Shown: piece by piece, positions 1 through 11,553 of the stretch
Layout of the letters: every line of letters begins with the position of its first letter
How positions within the stretch are numbered: position 1 is the first letter of the stretch
Assembly (NCBI GenBank): GCA_905160935.1
Contig: CAJHZI010000600.1
Coordinates: forward strand, 613,001-677,000
From: Enchytraeus crypticus
Taxonomy: Eukaryota; Annelida; Clitellata; Enchytraeida; Enchytraeidae
Direction: 5' to 3'
Length of the DNA: 64,000 nucleotides
Translations under genes and position numbers: made by a program
The notes under the pieces: generated by a model
The model's input: only the letters and a program-made list of their open reading frames with translations
Told to the model about the DNA's origin: nothing
Databases searched by the model: none

Positions 1-130
1 GTCACACGGAAAATGAGCTAAATTACCTAACTGTTTAGACATGAGACATGCGGTATTAAAAGTGATAAATATCAGCATAATATTATATAGATTTAATGAT
101 ATCATACTACTAGATCATTTCATTATAATA
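1..130 (+). repeat. 3' fragment of tRNA-derived SINE family A
   Basis: The sequence matches the 3' body of the two fuller copies near 13.4 and 52.1 kb: the 'acggaaaatg..ctaaatt.cctaac' block, then 'cggtattaaaagtga', then a decayed end. The tRNA-like head would lie left of the window. Confidence 0.7.
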
Positions 131-219
131 TGAGTATATATATATATATTATATATATTATATATATATATATATATTAATATATATTATATATATATAT
201 TATATAATGTGTATATATT

Positions 220-280
<61 letters not shown>
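131..280. repeat. (AT)n microsatellite
   Basis: Nearly pure AT dinucleotide tract with short interruptions. It follows directly on the SINE fragment. Open frames through it only encode Tyr-Ile runs. Confidence 0.95.
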
Positions 281-281
<1 letters not shown>

Positions 282-589
282 TATAATTTTCTTAAAATGT
301 GGATAATTGTGTAGCGCACAAGTGAATATACCTATGGTCATTTGCGATAACCCATGGTAACCTCAAACCAGTGAATAGCCGCAAGTAGAGTGTGATAACT
401 CTGAGCATCTGGCGCACTAGAATGTGTATCAGTAGCACAGATGTTCCCTGTTAGGTTATTGAATGTGTTCTATACATTTCATCGCTTGATGGACGGGATA
501 TCTAATGATATCAATTACACCCCCTCCCCCCATCCCACAGACCTCATTGACGAGTTAGCGTACAGAACAATTGTGCTCCCAGTGGCTTC

Positions 590-1105
590 AGATCTCCACC
601 ACCTGGCACCTTATAGGCTCCAGCAACTGGCACCTGATAGACTCCACCACCTGGCACCTGATAGACTCCAGCAACTGGCACCTGATAGACTCCACCACCT
701 GACACCTGATAGGCTCCACCACCTGGCACCTGATAGGCTCCAACACCTGGCACCTGATAGGATCCAGCACCTGGCACCTGATAGGCTCCACCACCTGACA
801 CCTGATGGGCTCCACCACCTGACACCTGATGGGCTCCTCCACCTGGCACCTGATGGGCTCCACCACCTGACACCTGATGGGCTCCACCACCTGGCACCTG
901 ATAGGCTCCACCACCTGGCACCTGATAGGCTCCACCACCTGGCACCTGATAGGCTCCACCACCAGGCACCTGATAGGCTCCACCACCTGGCACCTGATAG
1001 GCTCCACCACCTGGCACCTGATAGGCTCCACCACCTGGCACCTTATAGGCTCCACCACCTGGCACCTAATAGGCTCCACCACCTGGCACCTGATAGGCTT
1101 CAGCA
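590..1105. repeat. 24-bp minisatellite, about 21 copies
   Basis: Tandem units of about 24 bp, consensus near ctccaccacctggcacctga followed by tagg. Because 24 is a multiple of three and the unit holds no stop in several frames, long ORFs appear on both strands: LHHLAPDR-type repeats on +, and PGGGAYQV or PIRCQVVE repeats on -. Substitutions between units are not concentrated at third positions of any one frame. No splice context or conserved domain is seen, so it is called a repeat and not a gene. Confidence 0.85.
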
Positions 1106-1533
1106 GGAAGAGAGCGCTGGATTGGAATGACTTACTAGACCGCAATTTGACACCTAACTGATCATGACAATGAGGCAACAGCTTCGAGTTGAATGAGGGT
1201 GTTGTAAGATTTTATCATATCATTTTTGATAACATGCAAGTATTTCGCGGAGATGATTCTTTTAAATTCCCACTAAAATAACCAAATAACGGTCATTTTG
1301 AGCTTAATTTAGAATGTCTGACATTTGTGTAAAGTCTGTGATTACAATGTAGCCAAATTAGGCCCTACAATTTGGGCTATATCTTGTCTGATTTAAAATA
1401 ATATTTGAACTGCAACATTGCGCTGAGGTTCTTTTTAACTAGCAAAAACTTAGTAGATTATTTGATACGAATTCTGACTTTAGATGATCAGTCATTTGTA
1501 TTGCAACATAGAGAAGTAGCTGGATAGGAGTAG
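1106..1533. other. no recognisable feature
   Basis: AT-rich single-copy-looking sequence between two repeats. I see no gene or repeat in it. Confidence 0.5.
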
Positions 1534-1589
<56 letters not shown>

Positions 1590-1731
1590 TAATATATATA
1601 TATATATATATATAATATCTTATATATATATGTGTATATATGGCTATATATATATATATATATATATAATATTATATATATGTTATATATATATATAATA
1701 TATATATATATATAATAATTATATATAATAG

Positions 1732-1798
<67 letters not shown>
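1534..1798. repeat. compound (AT)n / (GA)n microsatellite
   Basis: Interrupted AT tract from about 1534 to 1756 followed by a pure GA tract to about 1795. Antisense frames read as Tyr-Ile and Ser-Leu runs and are artefacts. Confidence 0.95.
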
Positions 1799-1799
<1 letters not shown>

Positions 1800-2038
1800 T
1801 TGTCAAGAGATAGATATGCAACATTTTTAAAATAAAATATGTTCTGTAATATATAAAGATCATCTGAAGTCAAGTCATAAATCAAAGGGGTTCATTTGTT
1901 ATAATATAGTCTTATGTCAACATACTAGTTAACAGAGCGTGAAAGTAAGATACGAGTGTTTGAAGTGTCTGTGGCATGTTTGCATTTATCTGTCATTTTG
2001 TTCTCTGCCAAGGATTGCATAACATAAGACATACATTG

Positions 2039-2080
<42 letters not shown>
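2039..2080. repeat. (TC)n microsatellite
   Basis: Pure TC tract. It lies next to a short match to the 3' tail of LINE family E (gtactgctaatgacaggtcc), on the minus strand of that family. Confidence 0.9.
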
Positions 2081-2083
<3 letters not shown>

Positions 2084-2109
2084 TCAGTGTACTGCTAATG
2101 ACAGGTCCA

Positions 2110-3240
2110 AAATGCATATTTCTACGTCCTTTTCACCCTCAGTAAGTACAGTCCTGCACTCCATTGACGCCCAAGTTAAACTCATCACTGGCCATTTCTA
2201 AATCTTGTGGAGATTTTAGCATGGACTAATATGGCTTCCGATGTGACTTAGTTACTTCTTGTTTAGTCTCCCTTTACGATATGGACAGTTTGTAAGGTTA
2301 GTAAGGAACAGTTTGCGGTTGATCTATTCTTTAATAACTTAGTCACAACTCTTGTATTAACATGGGTTTAATTCAATGCGTCTTTACCGTAATTTACTAA
2401 AAGTATGCTATACATATTCCTGCGTCTATTAAATAGAAGATGATCAATATATAGAAAAGACTTTTTGTTTAAACTGACAAGATTTTGCAATAGCATGAAT
2501 TTTGCAATAAACTGAATATAATAAATAATCATTTTCTTCCTGTGTCTAAATCTTCGCAATTCGCATCTTGCATGTGGGCCTCTATGCGGTTATTAGTGAG
2601 TTATATAATTGATTTAAATTTCCAGGACCCAGCGCAGATATTTCTTACGCTCTTAACTATCTCGTCTGGTTCTTGAATAAATTGCATGAATTATAAAAAG
2701 TATATAATGTTTGCATTGCAAACTATCATAATACAAGTGGCAAACAGTTTTACCTGGTCTGTGCTCGGCCACTAAGTGTGGACGTGAGTCATCATAGCTT
2801 GCCGGTGAACCAAGTGGCAAAATAGGTTCATTTCCGTGCTCCAATTATAAAGGACTAATTTATTTGGAGCTCGCTGGAAAACTATTTGGGACACCTGGTA
2901 GATCGTGGAAGTAACTACGTCGAATTTTTACATATTTTTGACCGCACTGTACTACAAACCATTCAAATGTCGGGCTTTTAAGTGGGTGGATTGCTGACGT
3001 TAATTGCGGAGATGAGATTTTATAAATAGAGAAAGGGTTAACTTTTAATACTTACGTCTCTATAAGATAAAGCATTTAAAGGAAAAAATTATCTGAATTT
3101 TCATTAAAATAAAAAGATTTTCTCTGCAACGATATATGAGCCTCTTAATGAAAATTAGTTTTGCTTATTTGAAGGCATAAACATTTATCTGCTTTTCTAT
3201 TTTCAACACAATTAGACATGAATAACCTACAACCACCCAA
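2110..3240. other. non-coding, upstream of or intronic to the NHS-family gene
   Basis: AT-rich sequence with no exon I can support. The N-terminal NHS/WAVE-homology exons expected upstream of 3762 were looked for here and not found. Confidence 0.4.
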
Positions 3241-3244
3241 TCTA

Positions 3245-3420
3245 TTCATCAAATTATAAATAGCTGGTACATAGCTGGTATAGCTAAGGTTAACGTCAAT
3301 TTTCTCACTCGAAAGCGATGTCAGTGACGAGCGAGCCCAGGATTTGAACCCCGCACATACTGATCCGCGGTCGAGTGTCTTACCGACTTTGCCACTGGCT
3401 CCAGCTAAATGAAATCTTAG
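3245..3420 (-). repeat. tRNA-derived SINE, family B
   Basis: On the minus strand this copy has a good RNA polymerase III box A (TGGCAAAGTCGG) and a box B (GGTTCAAATCC) about 45 bp apart. A conserved body follows, 'gtcactgacatcgctttcga' then 'cgttaaccttagct'. Five more copies occur in the window. Confidence 0.8.
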
Positions 3421-3579
3421 ACAGAAAAATACTTCTGTAAGGGGCAGTTTTGCTGCTCCCGGAAATGGCAGATCAAAAATAATTCCAATAATATAAATTT
3501 GTAATATCACATGTGTCTCATATGATATTGTAAAATGAATATGTGTTTACATAATATGATGTGTTTTGATATGATACAG

Positions 3580-3715
3580 TGATTTGTGATACAGTGCTAA
3601 TGATTCGTGATACAGTGATTGTGATTCGTGATATAGTGATTCGTGATACAGTGATAGTGATCCGTGATATTGTGATAGTGATGTGTGATACAGTGATAGT
3701 GATACTTGATATAGT
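3580..3715. repeat. GTGAT/GTGATACA short tandem array
   Basis: Imperfect repeats of gtgat(t/c)cgtgatacagtgata. They sit directly before the splice acceptor of the first NHS-family exon in the window. Confidence 0.85.
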
Positions 3716-3761
3716 GATTTAGCATTTATGTATTCAGTAATTTTTTGCTTTTAATTTTCAG

Positions 3762-4809
3762 ACCCGCCGCCCTGTTCCTCTCATTGTTCCGCTCTCACAT
3801 CGACCACTTAGAGAGCCGAAGATATCATCGTCATCTTCTGTATCAGAGCCCACTGTCACTAGAGAGCCGAAGATATCATCGTCATCATCTGCATCAGAGC
3901 CCACCGTCGCATCGACTTCACTACGGGACCTGAGTCCAGGCGTGTCCAGTGATCTTCCAGGAGCTCCGGAGCGCTGTCAGTCCCAAACCTCAGTACTGGT
4001 GGCTGTCAACACGTCCGAGCAGCATTACCTCCAGCAGACGATCTTACATAGATCTCTCAGAGACATACACGGGGTTGAGTTAAGACGAGGCGGGACGAAG
4101 CACAGGAGATACAGCACAGGTACTTGTAGCCTGTTCACCCGGGGAGGCGATGCTGATGTTGGTATCGTTCCTCAGATGAACCACACTAATATATTGAGAA
4201 GCGCGTCACGAGAGCGCTGGCAGAAAGCCTACGCAGGAGAGGCTGAGTTCACTTCTGACTCGCCCCTCGCTGTTACACCGCGTGGAGCCAAGAAACGATC
4301 AAAACTTCGGCGTATGAAGCGCAACAACAACAACATCGATGAAGTTGTGACGTGTGACTGGAGGAGATCGGTTTGTCTGCTCATCAAATCAACCAAGACT
4401 GATCTAAGTGATGATGGTTTGTGGATAGAACGAAGACCGGCTGTCTGTAGGTCAGCGCTCAAGCAAAGCGCAATTCAGTCAGAGCGTTCTCAGTCGTTGC
4501 CGAGATCATTTAAAACAAATATTGAGAGTTCAAAACCCAGCGAGGCCAAAGTGTGTGCTAGAAAACTGTCTGCTACAGTATCACCCTGCGGCGTGGCAGT
4601 ACCTCATTCTGAAGCAACTCCTAGTAAAGTTTTGTTGGAGAACTCCGCTGAACAAAATCCGGGAGAAGTGGGATCCGATGCTCTCTGTAATAATCGTAGC
4701 GCATCTGATAGCCGGTCTAAACTCATAAATCATGATAGGAGGTTTATTGAACCGTGCTTTCCGCAGAGTCAGATCTCAAAAGGTCATACGATATCTGAAT
4801 GTGTAGGAG
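3762..4809 (+). CDS. NHS-family gene, exon with RRSL-like block
   Basis: Acceptor ttaattttcag at 3761. The frame is open from 3762 to a stop at 4815, too long for chance in this composition. The likely donor is GGAG|GTTCGT at 4809, leaving phase 1. An alternative donor with the same phase is CACAG|GTACTT near 4115, which would shorten the exon to the most conserved part. It contains a 17-codon tandem duplication (3810-3860 and 3861-3911, [17 protein letters not shown] type). Confidence 0.65.
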
Positions 4810-5349
4810 GTTCGTAATTGAATCATCATTGTACATGAAAATTTTTGTAAATTGTAGGGAATTTAGAGGCTATGTATATTGTCTAGCTTGCTAACAAAGC
4901 CTTTCATTCATAATGTTTCTCGCGAATGCATACTTATTGAACTTCGGGTTATTTATATTATATAATTTTAAATATGAGCAAATACCACTACCATTAACCA
5001 TTATCATTACCATCAACTACCATTTACTCCTCAACTAATGTACTAACTACTGAGTGTCATAGAGTAATTATTCAATCTTACGACTAACTTCGTGCATGGG
5101 TATACGTTATGTAATTCAAATATGTTTTAGTAAATGTTTAACACATTTTTTATATTCTTTTTTTTTTGTAAATACTTCTTTTATAAACGCTGTATTCTAT
5201 TTTTCAGCAGACGATCATGAAGACGGCTCCAGACATGCACGAGCTGTTGCTGAGCATTCCTCTTCTGCCAGGTCGAATGTTACGAAGCTGCTGAAAGAAA
5301 AGTAATATAATACCTATTATATATATGTTATGTATATATGTATTTAATG

Positions 5350-5387
<38 letters not shown>

Positions 5388-5389
5388 AG

Positions 5390-5477
<88 letters not shown>

Positions 5478-6178
5478 TATTTATTTACTTATGAAATCAT
5501 ATTCAGTTCTGACAAACATATGTACATGCACATAGAAAGTTCAACGAAAGAAAATAAAATTTAATAATTAATGATTAAAATTAATTAGAGGGGAAGTGTG
5601 TTAGCTGGGACGTCACTGTTACGGACACTTTCTTAGTAAGCAATCTCGGCCTTTCTTGCGCTGCTGCTGGTGCTGCAGCAGAGGTCGCGGCTAATAGGAA
5701 AACTCTGAAGTATGCCGAAATCTCTGGCAACTATATCTTCATGCCTATTGCCTTTGAGACCCTGGGGCCCATCAACTCTCTCGCATCAAACTTTATTGAC
5801 GAAATAGGCAGGAGGACCAGCGCCATTACTGGTGATAAGCGCGAAAAATCTTTTCTGTGGCAGCGACTGTCTATTGCTCTCCAGCGATTCAATGCAGTCT
5901 GCTTCAGTGGCACTTTGGCTAAAGCGACTTCCCAGAGTGCAGAGGAATTATTTTAATCGCTTTTTTAAAAACTTTTAATTAAATAAAGTCTCTTTTATCT
6001 TATTTTTTAGCCCAGGGCCCTTTACAGCCCAGGGCATTAATTAATTTAAAAATAATTAATCAAAAATTACTAAATTAATATAAAAATTCATAAATGAAAA
6101 TACTTAGCTGAAAGAAATGTATTTTATATATATATATATATATATATACACTTATACATATATATACATATATATATA

Positions 6179-6256
<78 letters not shown>

Positions 6257-8505
6257 ATGTGATGAGATTGAAAAAATGAAATTTACAGACACAAGAAAAA
6301 AGAAAAATGTAGTAAGAGATAAAGGAAATAACTAATCGGAAATCTAATTGCTCACATATTAAGTGCATCAAGGCTAAGAATGATTGATAAATCTATAACT
6401 AATCGATAATTGCTGTTTTCAGATCGTCTGATAGATTGCCGGAGAGGTCGAGCCACCTCGCTGATGTTGTGCTGGTCGACTTTGAAGGAAGAGCGTCCTC
6501 TCGGTCGAACACTTCTGGGACCACGCCCCCTGTGATGGAGCCGGTAGGGACACGTGGAGAGCTGGACTGGTCGTATGGAGAGGTGATGTCCTTGACCTCT
6601 GTGGACCAGGATGGGTTCTACTCGTCCATGCATGCTGACAGCGGGCTAAATAACAACGTCGATCTTTTCTCGCAGGACTTGGAAGCATTGGATACCTTCA
6701 GCTTCTCCAGTTTCACTTCCACTGATCTCGGTCTGAACGGGAGTCCACTGTTTCCGCGAGATGTCGAGGTACGTGGAGGTAGTCGGTTGAGTGATCGGAG
6801 CAGCGAAGTGCCATTTCACTCCAAAGTAAAACAGTCAAATGGATCAAGTCTTGAGAATAGGACGACGAATAAGATTCTGAGAGGAAAGTCAGGAAGGAAG
6901 GCCAGCTTTGACGGAGGTTCAAGTCCGAGCCAGGATGGATCTATATCAGAGGCGGTGATCTTTCAGTTGACGGCAAAGGCGAATAATAACGCGACAGGAT
7001 TTATGTCTCTCTGCGCCATCACACCATCGAACAGCGATGATGAGCAGGAAGTGTTCCACTCTGTCAGTGATAAGTCAGATCAGTTTACTTCCGGTTCTTC
7101 CTCTAGCCCCGTTAAATCTGTTGTAGTGTCCAGTAATAACACACAAGAAGAAAAAAGTAAAGTTAATAGTTTCCATAAATGTATACTAAATGAAAAAGAT
7201 TCAGCTCTGGAGAAAATATCGTCTGCTTCAATTGAACCTGGGCCGATATTGAAGTCTTCTACAGTTCTTAACAATATTTCTTTCAGCGACAAATCATTAC
7301 CAAGTGTCTCAGTTTTAAATAGAACTGGAAGCGCTTCGAGCAACAATGACACGAGAAGTGCAGTCGAGAGCAAGCTAGAGACTGCTGTTGATGAATCACG
7401 TGGTCAAATTTGTTTGATAAAGTTACCTCCTGATTCTGTTGACTTTTCAAAACTTCTCTTGAATTCTGAAGCGGATTTATCCGGTTCTAGCCAGTTGTCG
7501 TTAACCACCAAACTGTCTGCCGTTCAGAGAAATGATCTGGACAAGTCGACCAATGGCATGGCTTCCTTTAGTAGTAACTCAACTGATAGGTGGCGTCAGT
7601 CTCTTTCTCCAGATAACGAAAAGCCAAGTGTTCCAAATAAATATCGCCCAATCATAGTGGTTCGTCCAAAGCAACGAGAACCTGAGCCAATCGGAGTTGA
7701 CGACGATGATATCAAGGAGTCGATGAAGTTAATGTCACCTGCTGATACTTCATGTAGCGAAAAACCTGATGTTTGCAAGATTTCTGTGGGAAATGATTTC
7801 GCCGAAACGACGGATAATCAGACCAGTAACATTATGCTGCCTATTTCTGCTCGCCTAGTGATTACGTCACCAGTCACCAAACAGTCTGAGTACAAGAAGA
7901 ATCCTTTCAGGCGATCAGTTTGTTCACCCGTGTCTCCGGAAGAATTGAGGAAATTTTCGTCGACAGATCAGAACAACTACGAAGGAAAATCAAATCTAGA
8001 CGACAAAGCTGATGAACTCTCTGATGACGATGATTTATTTGTTAAGCCTGTCACACCCGGTGCTCAGGGCGAGCCAATAAGAAATAAATGTAACGATTTT
8101 TGTACTTCCTCCTCCTTGGTAAACCATCTTTTCTTGGAAAATTTAAAGAATAAAAGCGGTCAAGCGCTGAGTAATAGACCGAATCATCTCAGTTTTTCTT
8201 CAAATTCTAATCGTTATTCAGAAACGGTACAAAATTATAGTTTACCAAGAGAAAATAAAGGTAATATGTTAAACTTGGAATCCAATACGGATGTATCGAG
8301 AAACTCTCATTCTTGTAGTAACAGCTTAACAAAGAACGATTCAAAAAATAACAACGACGCCAAGCTGGCTCGTATGGCTTTTCTTGGACAAAACTCCAAT
8401 GCGGCCTTCGCTGGATTGGCTGCTGAACGGCTGTCAAAGGATAGCAATGATTTCTCGCCGAAACTAGAAAGGTTTCTAAAGTACAATCAGCATACAGCTG
8501 TGTAG
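3762..8505 (+). CDS. NHS / Guk-holder family protein (3' part of gene)
   Basis: Model: exons 3762-4809, 5208-5301 and 6423-8505 (or to about 8470). The phases join cleanly (1, then 2). Two blocks suggest the Nance-Horan syndrome / Guk-holder family. The first exon has a VAVNTSEQ...LHRSLRDI...KHRRYSTG segment resembling the conserved RRSL...KRRKTISG region. The third has [17 protein letters not shown], close to the family's S.D.EGYYTSMH..GL block. Known family members regulate actin remodelling and cell morphology, and the fly protein binds Discs-large. The N-terminal WAVE-homology exons are not in the window. The remaining roughly 1,070 residues are Ser/Asn-rich and probably disordered, as is usual for this family. 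Assignment rests on remembered motifs; the family call is likely and exon ends are moderately sure. Confidence 0.68.
5208..5301 (+). CDS. NHS-family gene, short middle exon
   Basis: The acceptor is a NAGNAG pair (tttttcagcag), so the exon may start at 5208 or 5211 with no frame change. The frame reads [16 protein letters not shown] then KLLKE. Donor AAAA|GTAATA leaves phase 2, which matches the single nucleotide before TCG at 6424 in the next exon. No domain is recognised. Confidence 0.6.
5380..5475. repeat. (AT)n microsatellite
   Basis: AT tract in the NHS-family intron, preceded by (TATG)n. Confidence 0.95.
5597..5956 (+). pseudogene. LINE ORF2 C-terminal fragment
   Basis: An open frame of about 119 codons reads [10 protein letters not shown]...[11 protein letters not shown]...FETLGPIN...[13 protein letters not shown]...[11 protein letters not shown] and stops at 5956. 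This C-terminal segment is familiar from the ends of non-LTR retrotransposon polyproteins in marine invertebrates. It is 5'-truncated and lies in sense orientation in the intron between NHS-family exons 2 and 3. A second, more decayed copy of the same segment lies near 28.3-28.5 kb. Confidence 0.7.
6120..6256. repeat. (AT)n microsatellite
   Basis: Interrupted AT tract in the intron ahead of the large NHS-family exon. Confidence 0.95.
6423..8505 (+). CDS. NHS-family gene, large exon with GFYSSMH block
   Basis: Acceptor tgctgttttcag at 6422. The frame is open for 694 codons. Near its start (about codons 50-75) is [18 protein letters not shown] then [11 protein letters not shown], the best family marker. 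The rest is Ser/Asn-rich with acidic patches (DDDD near 8030) and basic proline motifs ([13 protein letters not shown]), typical of disordered scaffold proteins. The C-terminal part [20 protein letters not shown] looks helical. The stop at 8505 may not be real: a donor-like AGAAAG|GTTTCT lies at 8471, and sequence from there on is duplicated at 8713. Confidence 0.7.
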
Positions 8506-8531
8506 TCGACAATTTTCTCTGATTATATATC

Positions 8532-8532
<1 letters not shown>

Positions 8533-8582
<50 letters not shown>

Positions 8583-8615
8583 CATAATAATCATATTAAT
8601 AATAAATAATAATAA
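8533..8615. repeat. (AAT)n microsatellite
   Basis: Trinucleotide array just after the NHS-family stop codon. It contains AATAAA at 8601 and 8611, but inside a simple repeat these are weak polyadenylation evidence. Confidence 0.9.
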
Positions 8616-8619
8616 AGTT

Positions 8620-9580
8620 TTAACGTCCGTTTCCTGATACAAGGATGATGTCAGGGGCGTCCCCCATCGCATGTAGCTAGAATTATAAATAATTATAATT
8701 AAAAATATAACTATTCTTTCTAATGTACAATCAGCATACAGCTGTGTATTCAACAATTTTCTCACGTAACAACGAAATTCATCTTTATTTTTAAAGTTCA
8801 CATAACACACAGCACGACAGTCAACATATTTCGAATAACATAAAGGTACAAAGTAAAACGCAAAGACAGGCACACTAATACATGCAAAAACCAGGTCATC
8901 AATGAGGGAGCATAACACCCTATCGAGTTGACCACCCGGATATCAATCACCCCGCTAACAAGCGTCCCACATGTCTAAATCAAACTTTTAATCAAAATAA
9001 AAGAGTGAAAGTGTCAATCATAGAAGATTTTAAATTACAACAAAGCAGAAGTTGGATGAGAAAAACAATTTTTCTTATTGTGACAAATTTTCTAATAAAT
9101 ACTGTTTAAATTCTCTAGAAAAGGTTGGTAGCAATTTGATGTTGCGTAATATTGGTGGAATTTTATTCCAGTCCGTACACGCCTCGTTTACATAAGATTT
9201 ATAGAATGTCACATTGGATTTTTTAAACAGATAGTTGGAGTCAAGCAGTCTAGTTGAATAATTATAGTTAGAGTGGTTGAGATCAAACATATTAGCCAAT
9301 ACTGTAGACTTAGGTAGATTACTGCTAATACGTTTATGAATCAACTTGGGCATACAGTATTTATGCCATAGATGAACTGGCAAAATATCATAAGAAACAT
9401 GAAGATCTTTAACATTACAGTAACGATGTCTTCCCTGCAAGGTTCGCAGAGCTCTGTTACAAGCAATATGTAGTGGTTGTAAAACATTCCAAGTGGCATA
9501 ACCATAAATTTCAATGCAATATCTTACACGATCATATATCATAGAGAGATACAAGCTCCTGTGACAGGACAAAAGAGTAA
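8620..9580 (-). mobile_element. 5'-truncated LINE (Jockey/CR1-like), 3' end
   Basis: On the minus strand a 165-codon frame (9572-9075) reads the C-terminal tail of a reverse-transcriptase polyprotein: SLYLSMIYDRVRYCIEIYG, LQPLHIACNRALRTLQG, YDILPVHLWHKYCMPKL, WNKIPPILRN. Its 3' untranslated tail runs on to about 8620 and includes a 'gatgacctgg' block near 8898 that is also found near 29.5 kb. It is the same family as the broken LINE at 33.4-36.5 kb. Nothing upstream of the RT tail remains. Confidence 0.8.
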
Positions 9581-11110
9581 ATCCGAGTAATCCGTTAGCA
9601 CTTTTAACAGTTTTTTTTCATCTTGATTGTAACTAAGTTAATGTAACAGTGTTGCCCACTGATGATCGTTTTAAATCTTCCGGACAATTGTAAGCATAAA
9701 CAAATTTTTATTTGAAGTACTTGAAGTATTTCAAGAAGTATTTCAAACTTAAAGTATTTTAAGTTAATTTAGAACTTGATTTACCATAGAAATCTAGTTA
9801 TCATAATATATTTTGAGTCAGTAAAAATTTGACTACGATTCTAAAGCTTTTGCTTTAAATTAGTTGTTGTTGCCAGAAGCGAGTCATTTAAATTATTAAA
9901 TACTTCTTTAGTCGTTTTTGGATTGTTTAAAATATATTTTGGCATTCTACCGTTAAGGTTTTTCCCAGAACTTATTGATTATTTGTTCATTGTCGTTTTG
10001 CTATTGACAATTATATTGCATTTGATCTGCGTAATTTTGACATGCTTCAGTTATTATTCGTGCGTTTGTATAATATTACCTTTAAAGATTATACGCACAT
10101 ATAGACTGTATCGCTGCATTTAAACATATATCTAGACTGAGCGGTGCCTTTAGTTAAACGCATATCAAGACTGTATTGATGCCTTTAATTAGACACATAT
10201 CAAAACTCGTTGGTGCTTTTAAACACATGTCAAGACTGTATTGATGCCTTTAAACACATATAAAGACTGATCGGTGCTTTTAAACACATATCTAGGTTGA
10301 TCGGTGTCTTTAATCTTGTGAAATGTATATTTTACTGTTATTTATTACTACTACACTTCTAACAGCATCTTGTGCTTAACTAATTGTGTCTGTGCTCATT
10401 TGTTTCTTGACGATGATTTATAGGTTAGATGAATATACAGTGTCATTAATTATATCTGGGTTGCTTTGCAAAATTTTACACATTTTTATCATTCATTGTT
10501 ATGAAACATCTCTACTTTAGTGCTGATTCGTGGGTCTATAAAATACTCCTTAACGAATATCATAGTTATATTTTTCCAAAGAATTGTAATTAATAACAAT
10601 TGTAACAGGCACTTTCATAAATGTTTTAATCAAATATTGAGTTTGTATTATAATTAAGGCATTGACAGCATTTTTATACGAAAAGTGATAGTGATGACGT
10701 GTATAGTAGATTATGCATTATTAATATGTTATTTAGTGGATGCCTAGGATTCATACACTCAATCCTCTGGTTTCTATTTTTGCTGTTGTGGTCTGATAAT
10801 TAATATTAGGCCTATAGATCACAGGATATTTCTTCCCCAGAGAAAGTCAATGGCTTAAAATTATTCTTTTAATTATGTTCTAGTATTACTTATTAACCGT
10901 CTATGTCGGTATCTTAAAATGACACTCTTTTCGCTAGTGACCTTTTGTATTGAGGTAATAATGTAGGTTAGTGCCAGATTGGCATATTTACAATTATAAC
11001 TCGCCTAGCAATAGGAGATTTCTACTTCAGTTTTGAAAAGCTCTCCTGGAACAATATTTATTGCCTTGACTATATTATTGTTATTATTTAAACTGTTGCT
11101 AGCAATATCT
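9581..11110. other. intergenic, one 37-bp-like array, no gene seen
   Basis: AT-rich. From about 10085 to 10320 there are six or so diverged copies of a unit like 'acacatatcaagactgtat' followed by 'tgatgccttta'. No exon with a recognisable domain was found. In particular, no piece of a calponin-homology domain, which CAMSAP would need, was seen here. Confidence 0.55.
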
Positions 11111-11245
11111 TCTTCAGTGCACTGCCAAGTGGCAGGTTCAAGGTACATATTCATACTCAAAGTCTGTTTTCTCGCTCCATAAGAGCACTCCTTAGATCAA
11201 CGAGTTAATCCCTTCACAAAGTCTATGCCTTATCCATACCTTATG
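11110..11245 (-). repeat. LINE family E 3' tail fragment
   Basis: On the minus strand this reads 'gtgaagggattaactcgttg', 'gagtgctcttatggagcgag', 'gaacctgccacttggcagtg'. The same tail follows the reverse-transcriptase remnant at 25.4-25.8 kb and recurs near 21.7 and 36.6 kb. Confidence 0.65.
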
Positions 11246-11269
11246 TAACCTATAGCTTGGGAAAAATAT

Positions 11270-11479
11270 AGCTTCTGAGGTGGTTTCCCGTTGCCTTCCT
11301 CAGTTTGGTGGATTAATTACCATTTAATCCTGGGGGAAAATATTTCATGGTGAGGTGGGTCCACTCTTGCCATCCTCAGGTCCTACCTTTAGTCGCCTCT
11401 TACGTAGGCCTACACGCGGCAGATTGTTTGCGGTTGCCCAATTCTGCAGTGGTCCAACCACACCCGAGCACAACACGGG

Positions 11480-11490
<11 letters not shown>
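11270..11490 (+). repeat. dispersed repeat family D (ends acaacacggg)
   Basis: It shares 'ttagtcgcc', 'gtttgcggttg' and the terminal 'acaacacggg' with copies at 36.75, 46.33 and 53.54 kb. The terminal motif is followed by a simple AT tract, as for a transposed element with a simple tail. Confidence 0.55.

Positions 11491-11540
<50 letters not shown>
11480..11540. repeat. (AT)n microsatellite
   Basis: Pure AT tract between the family D repeat and the hAT element. Confidence 0.95.
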
Positions 11541-11553
11541 CCAACTATGTCCA

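Noticed and set aside
441..1178. Three long overlapping ORFs with 8-residue repeats
   Set aside because: They arise from one 24-bp minisatellite on both strands. There is no splice context, no codon-position bias and no domain.
1535..1885. Tyr/Ile-rich ORFs here and at 6.1, 11.4, 28.8, 46.9 and 61.6 kb
   Set aside because: These are translations of (AT)n microsatellites.
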